From Bacillota bacterium (lineage in GTDB: Bacteria > Bacillota > Clostridia > Acetivibrionales > DSM-1351): 64,000 nt of DNA. Shown piece after piece: positions 32,839 to 40,823 of the stretch. The position numbers and the translations under genes are program-made. The stretch lies in the NCBI GenBank assembly GCA_023415305.1, contig JAEZKZ010000102.1, forward strand, positions 1 through 64,000. Direction: 5' to 3'. Below the pieces are notes generated by a model. It did not search any database, was not told the DNA's origin, and worked only from the letters and a program-made list of their open reading frames with translations. Numbering within the stretch: position 1 is the first letter of the stretch; each line of letters starts with the position of its first letter.

Positions 32839-33993
32839 ATGACTACAATAAGTGAAAGAATAAGAACGGAATTACTCAGTATGGGTGCGGCGCTTGTCGG
32901 ATATGCTGATTTATCTGATTTGCCTGAAAAACAGATGTTGGGCTATAAATATGGAATATCCATTGCAGCGGCAGTACAACCACAAATTATAAATTCTATT
33001 GCTCTGGGGCCTACAAAAGAGTATTACGACGAGTACAACAGGTTGAATATTTTGTTGGACAGTCTGGATAGTAGAGCCGGGGAGCTTATTCGGGAGGCGG
33101 GTTACTCTGCTCTGCCAATGACAAGGTCCAATGTAACGATAAATCATACCGACCACTCAACTATTCTACCTCACAAAACGGTTGCTACCAAAGCCGGACT
33201 TGGCTGGATAGGCAAATGTGCCCTCCTTGTAACTGAAGAGTTCGGATCGGCTGTAAGAATTTCATCAGTGCTCACAGATGCGCCTCTGGAAGCAGCACAG
33301 CCCATAACTGATTCACTATGCGGTAATTGTGACAGTTGTGTCAAAAACTGTCCGGCAGAGGCTTTGTCCGGTGAACTGTGGTATTCAGGTAAACCCCGTG
33401 GGGAATTTTATGATTTTACTGTCTGCAGAAACAAAGCGGTGGAAAGAACCTGGAAGATAGCTGCCGGTGAAACTATATGCGGACTGTGCATATTAGTATG
33501 TCCAAGAACAAAAAAGTATATTGAGGCTTCTGGTTACAGCTACGGCTTTCCGGCAGTAGATATTGCCTCAAAGGCTGATCTGGAAGAAATACTCCAGCTC
33601 CAGAAGCTTGCTTATCTAAGTGAGGCCGAGATTTATAATGACTTTAATATTCCTCCTTTGCTTCAAACAATTGATGAGCTGGAACAGGAAGCAAAGAACT
33701 GTATTATACTAAAAGTAGTCTCAGACAGAAAAATAGTCGGTTCGGTGAGAGCCTGTGAAAAGGCGGGAACTTGCTATATAGGAAAATTGATTGTACACCC
33801 GCGATATCAGAATAAAGGGATTGGAAAAACTATGCTTTCAGCCATTGAGAAGTGTTTTGGTCATGTTCGCTTTGAAATTTATACAGGCTCTAAAAGTGAA
33901 AAAAATCTGGGCTTGTATCAAAAAGCGGGATACAGGATTTTTAAAACAGAAAGGGTTAATGACGAGCTTGGTTTTGTATTTCTTGAAAAATAA
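32839..33993 (+). CDS. QueG-like 4Fe-4S protein fused to a GNAT acetyltransferase
   Basis: 384-residue two-part protein. Residues 1-240 resemble the epoxyqueuosine-reductase-like iron-sulfur family: HKTVATKAGLGWIGKCALLVTEEFGSAVR, cluster motif CGNCDSCVKNCP (about 165-176) and a second Cys set with CGLCILVCP (about 217-225). Residues 245-384 are a GNAT domain (KIVGSVRACEKAGTCYIGKLIVHPRYQNKGIGKTML ... LGLYQKAGYRIF). Both parts are in one uninterrupted frame. The corrinoid-binding features of true QueG cannot be judged, so queuosine synthesis is not claimed. GGGGGTTTGAG precedes ATG 32839. Confidence 0.85.
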   Translation: MTTISERIRTELLSMGAALVGYADLSDLPEKQMLGYKYGISIAAAVQPQIINSIALGPTKEYYDEYNRLNILLDSLDSRAGELIREAGYSALPMTRSNVTINHTDHSTILPHKTVATKAGLGWIGKCALLVTEEFGSAVRISSVLTDAPLEAAQPITDSLCGNCDSCVKNCPAEALSGELWYSGKPRGEFYDFTVCRNKAVERTWKIAAGETICGLCILVCPRTKKYIEASGYSYGFPAVDIASKADLEEILQLQKLAYLSEAEIYNDFNIPPLLQTIDELEQEAKNCIILKVVSDRKIVGSVRACEKAGTCYIGKLIVHPRYQNKGIGKTMLSAIEKCFGHVRFEIYTGSKSEKNLGLYQKAGYRIFKTERVNDELGFVFLEK

Positions 33994-34268
33994 TTGAAAA
34001 TGGTACGCATATGGATAACCAGGAGCATACAAGAGAAAATATATATAGAACTTAAATTAATTTTTGATGATATGTTTTTATTGAACAAATGGTGGTATTA
34101 ATTAGTAAATACCATCATTACTATTTTTATAACAATTGTATGTATTTACATGTCAAAAAGGTAACATAATTTATTGATTGTTTTACGTTTCTTTGATAAG
34201 ATTGTATCGGTAAATGTAGAATTTTGTTGAAATATGTAGTAAACAGACAATTGCTGCTGGAGGAATTT

Positions 34269-36344
34269 ATGAAAAAAAATATTTTGGTTATCGGAGCAGG
34301 CTATGCAGGTATACTGACAGCCAAAAAGTTAGCTAAAAAGTTTAAGAAGAATGATACCGTAACTATAACAATAATTGATAAGAATCCTTTTCACACCATG
34401 CTGACCGAATTGCATGAGGTTGCAGCCAACCGTGTTGATGAGGATAGTATTAAAATAAGCCTGAAGAAGGTTTTCGCCGGCAGAAAGGTAGATGTTGTAC
34501 TCGATACAGTTAAATCAATTGACTTCAATAATCACACAGTAGTAGGTGAGAATTCTGAATATTCTTACGAGTATCTTGTAATTGCCGCCGGCTCAAAACC
34601 TACCTTTTTCGGAGTGCCCGGTGCAGAAGAGTTCACTTTTAAGCTTTGGACCTATGATGATGCGATAAAATTAAGAGAGCATATTCATAATTGTTTTAGA
34701 AAGGCAGCAATTGAAACTAATTTCGATAAGAAGAAAAAACTTCTGACCTTCTACGTTATCGGAGCTGGCTTTACCGGCGTGGAAATGATTGGCGAATTGG
34801 CGGAATATGTTCCTTTTCTTTGTGAAAAATATGAAATAGAAAGAGACCTTGTTGAACTGGTTAATGTGGATGTTCTTCAGAGAGCAGTGCCCATACTGCC
34901 TGAAAAACTCTCCGAAAAGGTAGAAACGCGTCTTGAAAAAATGGGTGTCAAGCTGATGCTCAACTCGGGCGTATGCATGGTTGGAGAGGACTTCATTGAA
35001 GTAAAGAAAAACAGTCAATGTACCAGGTATTCTGCAGGAACTGTTATCTGGACTGCCGGTATTGAAGGTTCTGACATTACAAATGAGGCGGCAAAAACTC
35101 TTGAATCTGTTAGCAGAGGGCGTATAAAGACAGACTCTTACCTTAGAGCAGTAAATGATGAACACGTTTACGTTGTGGGCGACAATATGTTTTTCATACC
35201 TGAAGGTGAAGAAAGACCGGTTCCTCAGATGGTGGAAAATTGTGAACATAGTGCTGATACATGCGCAAATAATATATATTCTGCAATTACAGGAAAAGGT
35301 GAGATGAAAGTATACAAACCGGCCTTCCATGGAGTAATGGTTTGTGTGGGAGGACGTTATGGCGTTGCCAGGGTTGGTTTCCCCAATCGTATGTTCAATC
35401 TGCCGTCCTTCTTTGCAATGTTTGCTAAACATTTTATAAATATAATTTACTTTATACAGGTATTGGGCTGGAACAAAATTTTCAGTTATATAAGACACGA
35501 GTTTTTCACCATAAGAAATTGCAGAAGCTTTGTAGGCGGCCATTTTTCAAATAGAACTCCAAGCTTCCTTTTAGTTGCTTTGAGAGTCTGGTTAGGTGCA
35601 GTATGGCTTTTTGAAGGTATAATGAAGATTGTTGAAGGTTGGATGTCAGCACCAAAACTTACAGGCTTCTTTGGCGGGGCAAACTCATGGTATAACAGCA
35701 TTCTCTCACAAAAAGCTGCCGAAGCAGGTACAACGGCGGGGCGGGCTGCAACGGCGGGGCAGGCTGCAACTGATGCTATAAGCGGGGCGACAGGAGTAGC
35801 TGATGCAAGTGTTGTTCAATCTGCTGTTGATGCAGTTAGTGCCGCTACGGGAGGAGCTACAGACGGTGCAGTACAGGAGGCTGTAAAGTCAGTCGGAACG
35901 GCTATAATGAACTTTGATGTTCTTGGATTGTTCCGTTTGATTTTTGTAAGTGGTAAGGAACTGTCCCACTCAGCATTAAGCGATTATGCATTTAAGCTCG
36001 ATGTACCATTATTGAACTGGTTCCTGGACAAATTTGTAATGCCAAGTGATTCTATGCAGATATTCATGCAGGGCTTTATTGTAATCGCTGAGATATTGAT
36101 TGGTCTGGCACTTATCGGCGGATTGTTCACAACACCTGCATCCGCATTGTCCCTGGTACTGCAATTTATGTTTGTATGTACAACGGGATTATACCTGGGA
36201 ACCTTCTGGATGATATTTGCTGCAATTGCAGTTTTGATTGGCGCCGGGAGAACCTTTGGACTGGATTATTATGTAATGCCATTCTTGAAAAAGCAGTGGA
36301 AGAAACTACCTATTGTGAGAAGGTTGTATATTTATAATGATTAA
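34269..36344 (+). CDS. ndh2: NDH-2 type NADH:quinone oxidoreductase with DoxX-like membrane domain (FLEET Ndh2)
   Basis: 691 residues. The cytosolic part (1-420) is a type II NADH dehydrogenase: FAD motif VIGAGYAGI (7-15), NAD motif VIGAGFTGVEM (about 167-177), and VYVVGDN near 300. A helix at about 433-455 leads into a long Ala/Gly/Thr-rich loop (about 475-545), then three helices (about 597-670) of DoxX type, with a basic C-terminal end inside. The loop should face outward and holds DAISGAT (502-508) and DAVSAAT (521-527), resembling ApbE flavinylation sites. GGAGG at 34259-34263 sets ATG 34269. It heads the FLEET gene set and overlaps the next gene by eight bases. Confidence 0.88.
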   Translation: MKKNILVIGAGYAGILTAKKLAKKFKKNDTVTITIIDKNPFHTMLTELHEVAANRVDEDSIKISLKKVFAGRKVDVVLDTVKSIDFNNHTVVGENSEYSYEYLVIAAGSKPTFFGVPGAEEFTFKLWTYDDAIKLREHIHNCFRKAAIETNFDKKKKLLTFYVIGAGFTGVEMIGELAEYVPFLCEKYEIERDLVELVNVDVLQRAVPILPEKLSEKVETRLEKMGVKLMLNSGVCMVGEDFIEVKKNSQCTRYSAGTVIWTAGIEGSDITNEAAKTLESVSRGRIKTDSYLRAVNDEHVYVVGDNMFFIPEGEERPVPQMVENCEHSADTCANNIYSAITGKGEMKVYKPAFHGVMVCVGGRYGVARVGFPNRMFNLPSFFAMFAKHFINIIYFIQVLGWNKIFSYIRHEFFTIRNCRSFVGGHFSNRTPSFLLVALRVWLGAVWLFEGIMKIVEGWMSAPKLTGFFGGANSWYNSILSQKAAEAGTTAGRAATAGQAATDAISGATGVADASVVQSAVDAVSAATGGATDGAVQEAVKSVGTAIMNFDVLGLFRLIFVSGKELSHSALSDYAFKLDVPLLNWFLDKFVMPSDSMQIFMQGFIVIAEILIGLALIGGLFTTPASALSLVLQFMFVCTTGLYLGTFWMIFAAIAVLIGAGRTFGLDYYVMPFLKKQWKKLPIVRRLYIYND
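35731..35766 (+). repeat. 18-bp tandem duplication in the NDH-2 loop
   Basis: CAACGGCGGGGCGGGCTG (35731-35748) followed by a copy with one change (35749-35766). GC-rich, unlike the surrounding DNA. It encodes part of the Ala/Gly-rich loop. Confidence 0.85.
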
Positions 36345-37353
36345 TGAAAACATGAAGTCGCAAAATAAAGTTGAGTTTATTGTTTATGACGGAGCTTTGG
36401 AAATTGTCAAAGAAAAGGTAAATAAGGCATTAACCGATGCTCCCGTCATTATTCGTAAATATACCGAGCATTTAACGGCTTCGACAGGCAAATACATCAG
36501 GGCTGTTTCGGTACTCATTTGTGCCCAGAACAGGGAGGGTAAGATTCATCCCAACGCTGTCAGCATTGCTGCCGCTATTGAGCTGCTTCATCTTGCAACC
36601 CTGGTACATGATGATGTAATAGATAATGCGCCAATCAGGAGAGGTAATATAACACTCCAAAAAAAGTACGGAAGGAAGACGGCAGTCATCTGCGGTGATT
36701 ATCTCTTTAGTATAGCGTTAAGAATGACGGCTTCAATTCAGAATAAAGAGGAATATATAAAACTGAATGTACCGGATTATATAGGCAGAGTTTGTCTGGG
36801 AGAACTAAACCAGCACATCAATAACGGTTTTCTTGATTTGACGGAAATGCAATATTTAAAAATAATTTCAGGAAAAACAGCTGCCCTTTTTGAAGCTTGT
36901 TTTCTGGCAGGTGCAGTACTTAGTGGACATACCTCCCAGGATAAATCAGGTGAATCAGTCATACCTGACGAAAAAACTCTTAATCTGTATAAGCGATTAG
37001 GCAGATACATCGGGATGATTTTTCAGATACAGGATGACTGCTTGGATTTTGAAAAGACCGAGGCAGTAGCCAAAAAGCCTGTCCAATCTGACTACCAGCA
37101 GGGAGTTATTACATTACCGTTAATATATACCTTTAGAAAGATGATGGGATTAAAGGAAAAGGCCCGCGATAAAGAACTGACCACTGACGAACTGAATGAT
37201 GCCGTTTTTAAGACAGGTGGGCTGAATTATACACATTTGATTTCTGAAAAATATTACAATAAATCAATGAAAATAATTGACAACCTTGATATTTCTCCGG
37301 ACAAAAGGTCAAAGCTTATATATATTTTGGATAAGTCATATGGCAAGTCCTGA
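36337..37353 (+). CDS. polyprenyl diphosphate synthase (DmkB-like)
   Basis: 338-residue trans-isoprenyl diphosphate synthase that makes the isoprenoid side chain of a quinone. First Asp-rich motif LVHDDVIDNAPIRRG (about 92-106), second QIQDDCLDF (about 230-238), both complete. The start overlaps the NDH-2 stop by eight bases, so translation is coupled. Known biology: in Listeria-type FLEET loci this enzyme (DmkB) and a UbiA prenyltransferase (DmkA) supply a dedicated demethylmenaquinone. The chain length is not readable. No naphthoate-ring genes are in the window. Confidence 0.9.
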   Translation: MINENMKSQNKVEFIVYDGALEIVKEKVNKALTDAPVIIRKYTEHLTASTGKYIRAVSVLICAQNREGKIHPNAVSIAAAIELLHLATLVHDDVIDNAPIRRGNITLQKKYGRKTAVICGDYLFSIALRMTASIQNKEEYIKLNVPDYIGRVCLGELNQHINNGFLDLTEMQYLKIISGKTAALFEACFLAGAVLSGHTSQDKSGESVIPDEKTLNLYKRLGRYIGMIFQIQDDCLDFEKTEAVAKKPVQSDYQQGVITLPLIYTFRKMMGLKEKARDKELTTDELNDAVFKTGGLNYTHLISEKYYNKSMKIIDNLDISPDKRSKLIYILDKSYGKS

Positions 37354-37399
37354 GACCTGAAGGGTGAATCAAAAACCCACAATGTGTCTTTTCCTAATT

Positions 37400-37432
37400 A
37401 TTTGGGTACACGCGCTTTGCGCGTAGATGGGA
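37400..37432 (+). repeat. hairpin repeat module M3, copy A
   Basis: TTTGGGTACACGCGCTTTGCGCGTAGATGGGA-type sequence with an ACGCGC/GCGCGT hairpin, ending 6 bases before the start codon at 37439. Related copies lie at 38561-38598 and 51688-51729. GATGGGA appears to act as the ribosome site. Confidence 0.75.
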
Positions 37433-37438
37433 ATCCGG

Positions 37439-38341
37439 ATGCTTTTAAAGTTGCTTGACTACACAGAAATAAAAACAAAAATAACAAGTATTTTTGCTTT
37501 TCTGCTTACATTATCATACCTATTTTATATTGGTAGAGAAATAGACTGGAAGCTTACGCTGATATTTTTTGTCTCAATGTTTGTGTTTGATTTGACCACC
37601 ACGGCCATTAACAATTATATTGACTCAAAAACCAATAGCCAGACGCTGGTTTTCAGCCGCAGAACTGCACTACTGATAATATACGCTTTATTTATGATTT
37701 CAGTCTCGTTCGGCTTGTACCTGGCGTATCTTACGGATGTAGTAGTACTGCTGTTAGGTGCTGTATGCTTTCTATGCGGAGTATTCTATACCTTTGGTCC
37801 GGTACCTATTTCCAGGCAGCCTTTAGGAGAAATATTCTCTGGATTTTTTTATGGATTTCTTATACCGTTCATTCTTCTATACGTCAATATGCCGGAAGGA
37901 ACGTACTTAACTTTGAGCCTTGACCTTGAATCCATAAATCTTGACCTGAGGGTAATGCCTCTTGTAACTGTTATTTTACTATCCATTGCTCCTGTTTGTG
38001 CTACAGCTAATATTATGCTGGCAAATAATATATGTGATGTTGACAAGGACATAACAGTTATGCGTTATACGCTGCCTTATTACCTTGGAAACAAACCCTC
38101 GCTGTATTTATTTGCAGCCCTGAACTATATTCCGTATGCTGCAGTAATAATAATGGTTCTTTTAAGTATATTATCCCCCGTTTGTTTAATAGCCTTACTT
38201 ACACTTTTTTTAGTACAAAAAAACATTAATAAATTTTTCAAAGTTCAGGATAAGGAAAAAACCTTTATATGTGCAATTAGAAATTATGTGATTATTATGG
38301 CTTCGATCACAGTGCTTATTTTTATATCAGGACTAATTTAG
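37439..38341 (+). CDS. UbiA family prenyltransferase (DmkA/MenA-like)
   Basis: 300-residue membrane enzyme with about eight helices that joins a polyprenyl chain to an aromatic ring, probably dihydroxynaphthoate. The first Asp-rich motif is TTTAINNYIDSKTN at about 57-70, and the second is NNICDVDKDI at about 199-208. An in-frame ATG at 37427 lies inside the repeat, but the alignment of three repeat copies (GATGGGA, 6 bases, ATG) places the start at 37439. It follows the polyprenyl synthase gene by 85 bases and belongs to the FLEET set. Confidence 0.88.
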   Translation: MLLKLLDYTEIKTKITSIFAFLLTLSYLFYIGREIDWKLTLIFFVSMFVFDLTTTAINNYIDSKTNSQTLVFSRRTALLIIYALFMISVSFGLYLAYLTDVVVLLLGAVCFLCGVFYTFGPVPISRQPLGEIFSGFFYGFLIPFILLYVNMPEGTYLTLSLDLESINLDLRVMPLVTVILLSIAPVCATANIMLANNICDVDKDITVMRYTLPYYLGNKPSLYLFAALNYIPYAAVIIMVLLSILSPVCLIALLTLFLVQKNINKFFKVQDKEKTFICAIRNYVIIMASITVLIFISGLI

Positions 38342-38489
38342 TCCAATCTATTAATTAATCGTCAATGTAAAATAAAAATATATTTATGTGATTATTAGTT
38401 AATAATTTAACACTATATACTGGAAGGCATGCAAGCGGTTTAGGCAGCGGCTATTAATAATGTCCTTGATAATGCTAGCAGTAGAAAGA

Positions 38490-38598
38490 GGTTAGCGTGA
38501 AAAATACTTTTTGTAAGGCATCGTGCTTTTCACGCAGCGAAAAGACACTACGTGTCTTTTCATTACTATTTGTGTACGCGCTATGTGCGTAGATGGGA
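38490..38598 (+). repeat. repeat cluster with three hairpins, M3 copy B
   Basis: Before the EetA-like gene lie an arm GCGTGAAAA with its complement TTTTCACGC, then AAAAGACAC/GTGTCTTTT around TAC (38540-38560), then module M3 (38561-38598) with a TACGCGC/GTGCGTA hairpin containing a G-U pair. The start codon at 38605 follows GATGGGA by six bases. Confidence 0.7.
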
Positions 38599-38604
38599 TA
38601 TAAT

Positions 38605-38991
38605 ATGAAATTTTTTAGAAAAACTGATATTGTAATTGTTTTAGCGATAATTTTGATTGGTATATTATCTATAGTTATATATAAGCTTAATTTCAAGGAA
38701 AAGCCGGCCAGAGCCCAAATATACTACAAATCTCAGCTTGTAAAAACTGTTGAGCTTACCGGCGGGCAGGATATGCATTTTTCAATACCCCAGAACGAAA
38801 ATGTAGTATTTCACCTGGAACCGGATGGAAGCATATCCTTTGAACAGTCCGACTGTCCGGACAAGATTTGTATAAAAACAGGTAAACTGCATACCATTGG
38901 TGAAACAGCTGCTTGTTTACCAAATGAAATATTTTTAAAAATTGTTCCCCGGAATGACCGGGATACCGAAGATATTGATATTATCGGATAG
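38605..38991 (+). CDS. eetA: EetA-like protein, NusG domain II, membrane-anchored
   Basis: 128-residue protein: one N-terminal helix (about 8-27), then an outside NusG domain II-like fold with the marker EQSDCPDKICIKTGKL ... AACLPNEI. This domain pairs with RnfG/FMN-binding proteins and with EetB in flavin-based electron export loci. The start is at ATG 38605; the in-frame ATG at 38593 lies in the repeat. The biochemical role of EetA is not settled, but it is required for PplA-dependent electron transfer in Listeria. The Cys pair (CPDKIC) may be redox active or structural. Confidence 0.82.
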   Translation: MKFFRKTDIVIVLAIILIGILSIVIYKLNFKEKPARAQIYYKSQLVKTVELTGGQDMHFSIPQNENVVFHLEPDGSISFEQSDCPDKICIKTGKLHTIGETAACLPNEIFLKIVPRNDRDTEDIDIIG

Positions 38992-39038
38992 ATTCATCAG
39001 TATTTGCTGTCGTGTTTGTACACTAACGGGAGATATAA

Positions 39039-39554
39039 ATGACAAAAACAAAAATTCTTGTTTTAACTTCATTACTTTTTGCTGTTGCATTAGTGCTTTC
39101 CATTGTGGAAAACTCACTACCTTCAATTAGCTTACTGGTACCGGTTCCGGGTGTAAAGCTGGGACTTTCAAATATTGCAGTTATGTATGCTCTGTTCTTT
39201 CTCAATAAAAAGTCTGCTATAGCCATTGCTGTATTGAAGGGTTTGTTTGTAGTAATGAACAGGGGGCCAATAGCCGGATTGCTGAGCTTAAGCGGAGGAT
39301 TACTATCAGTAATTGTCATGTCCCTACTTGTGTTTATTTTTAAGGATAAAATATCATACCTTGTTTTAAGCATTTTTGGATCGATAATGCATAATGTGGG
39401 CCAGTTTATTGTAGTATCAGTTATCTATACAAATATTCATCTCTGGGTATATCTTCCCGTTCTCTTAATTTCGGGGGTAGTCGCCGGGATAGCTACTTCA
39501 ACTCTCTTAAGATTTATTTTACCTGCTTTTAACAGGCTGGTATCTAATAAATAA
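39039..39554 (+). CDS. eetB: EetB-like Gx transporter family membrane protein
   Basis: 171-residue protein with about five helices, of the Gx transporter (formerly heptaprenyl diphosphate synthase component I) family: LVPVPGVKLGLSNIAVMYALFFLNKKSAI and SLSGGLLSVIVMSLLVFIF. It resembles ECF S-components. AACGGGAGA precedes ATG 39039. It sits between EetA and PplA as in other FLEET loci, where EetB is part of the electron transfer complex. The old name 'heptaprenyl synthase' would be misleading. Confidence 0.85.
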   Translation: MTKTKILVLTSLLFAVALVLSIVENSLPSISLLVPVPGVKLGLSNIAVMYALFFLNKKSAIAIAVLKGLFVVMNRGPIAGLLSLSGGLLSVIVMSLLVFIFKDKISYLVLSIFGSIMHNVGQFIVVSVIYTNIHLWVYLPVLLISGVVAGIATSTLLRFILPAFNRLVSNK

Positions 39555-39578
39555 TATAAAATTTATGGAGGAACTACT

Positions 39579-40619
39579 ATGAAAAAATTACTATCATTGG
39601 TATTGGTTTTAACTCTTGCAATAACTTTTATTGCAGGCTGCGGAACTACAACATCTGAAACAAGCGGAGGAGCTACTACCGGACAAAGCACAGGCGAGGG
39701 TGTAAAGACCGGACTCGCAGTAATTACAACTGTAGGAAAGTCTGTTGATGCAGGAGATAAAGATGGTTATGCACAAACTGACTCGGTTGCTGTTGCAGTA
39801 ACTGTTGACAAGGATGGCAAGATAGTCAAATGCGCTATTGATACCGCACAAACAAAGATTAATTTCTCAAAAGAAGGTAAAATTCTTTCAGACCTTAAAG
39901 CTGAGTACAAATCCAAACAGGAACTTGGAAAAGACTATGGAATGATAAAGGCTTCGAAGATCGGAAAGGAATGGAATGAACAAGCTGATGCATTTGCTGC
40001 CTATGTAACAGGAAAAACTGTTGCCGAAATAAAAGGTATAGCTGTTAATGAAGAGGGTGTTCCTACAGCCGCTGAGCTAACTTCATCTGTAACAGTACAT
40101 ATAACTGATTATGTAGCCGCTATTGAAAAGGCTGTAAGCACTGCTAAAGATTTAGGTGCAAAAGCCGGTGACAAGCTTGGCCTTTCAATATTAACAAATA
40201 TAGCAAGTTCAAAAGATGCGGGAGATAAAGACGGTCTTGCTCAGACCTACTCCAACTACTCTGCTACTACTTTTGATGCTTCTGGTAAAATAACAAGCTG
40301 TGTTATTGATGCTTCTCAGGCCAATGTAAACTTCACTAAAGAAGGAAAGATTACTACCGACTTAAAGGCTCCAGTGCAGACAAAGGTTGAGATCGGCGAA
40401 GGCTACGGAATGAAAAAGGCGTCAAAGATCGGCAAAGAATGGTTTGAACAGGCAGATGCCTTTTCAAAATATGTTACAGGAAAAACAGTTGAAGAGGTTA
40501 AGGGTATTGCTGTAAATGAAGAAGGGGTACCAACAGCAGCTGAATTAACAAGCTCGGTAACAGTTCATATTTCAGACTTCACAGCAGTGATTGAAAAGGC
40601 TGCAAAAACAGCTAAATAA
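39579..40619 (+). CDS. pplA: PplA-like flavinylated lipoprotein with two FMN-binding domains
   Basis: 346-residue surface lipoprotein, the terminal carrier of flavin-based electron export. The signal peptide ends in a lipobox (FIAGC, Cys 21) followed by a Ser/Thr/Gly linker. Two tandem domains (about 44-190 and 198-346, period 156) share DKDGxAQTxS, INFSKEGKI, GYGMKKASKIGKEW and KGIAVNEEGVPTAAELTSSVT. ELTSSVT at 166-172 and 322-328 occupy the place of the DxxSGAT flavinylation motif, so Thr172 and Thr328 are the likely FMN sites. GGAGG precedes ATG 39579. ApbE is encoded just downstream. Confidence 0.87.
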   Translation: MKKLLSLVLVLTLAITFIAGCGTTTSETSGGATTGQSTGEGVKTGLAVITTVGKSVDAGDKDGYAQTDSVAVAVTVDKDGKIVKCAIDTAQTKINFSKEGKILSDLKAEYKSKQELGKDYGMIKASKIGKEWNEQADAFAAYVTGKTVAEIKGIAVNEEGVPTAAELTSSVTVHITDYVAAIEKAVSTAKDLGAKAGDKLGLSILTNIASSKDAGDKDGLAQTYSNYSATTFDASGKITSCVIDASQANVNFTKEGKITTDLKAPVQTKVEIGEGYGMKKASKIGKEWFEQADAFSKYVTGKTVEEVKGIAVNEEGVPTAAELTSSVTVHISDFTAVIEKAAKTAK

Positions 40620-40709
40620 AAAAGAAACTAGTTGTAAAACATAAAGTATGGCTATAAAATATTTATAACCTAACAAAGGTTAATAAATTTAAAAGTCTAT
40701 GGCAGATAT

Positions 40710-40735
40710 GAGAGGTAGTTTTCTAACTACCTCTC
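40710..40735 (+). terminator. hairpin after the PplA gene
   Basis: Perfect 11-base stem GAGAGGTAGTT (40710-40720) / AACTACCTCTC (40725-40735) with a 4-base loop and only a weak T stretch after it. It probably protects the abundant lipoprotein mRNA end or partly terminates before ApbE. Confidence 0.6.
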
Positions 40736-40823
40736 TAATGGTTTGTAATATTAAAATTTATATGACCGAGAGGAAATTTTTGATTTTTTGGTTACAGACT
40801 GCTAGCCGTATTGAGGTGAGAAT

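Noticed and set aside
32839..33993. True epoxyqueuosine reductase (queG)
   Set aside because: The Fe-S part is similar, but the helical HEAT-like C-terminus of QueG is replaced by a GNAT domain and no queuosine genes are nearby.
34671..35543. 290-codon open frame on the minus strand
   Set aside because: It lies wholly opposite the NDH-2 coding sequence, which has clear FAD and NAD motifs, and its translation shows no domain or ribosome site.
37427..37438. Upstream in-frame ATG codons of the repeat module (also 38593 and 51724) as start codons
   Set aside because: In all three copies this ATG has no ribosome site and falls in the conserved repeat; the downstream ATG has GATGGGA at proper distance.
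39039..39554. Annotation as heptaprenyl diphosphate synthase component I
   Set aside because: The protein is a multi-helix Gx transporter-type membrane protein within a FLEET set, not a prenyl synthase subunit.
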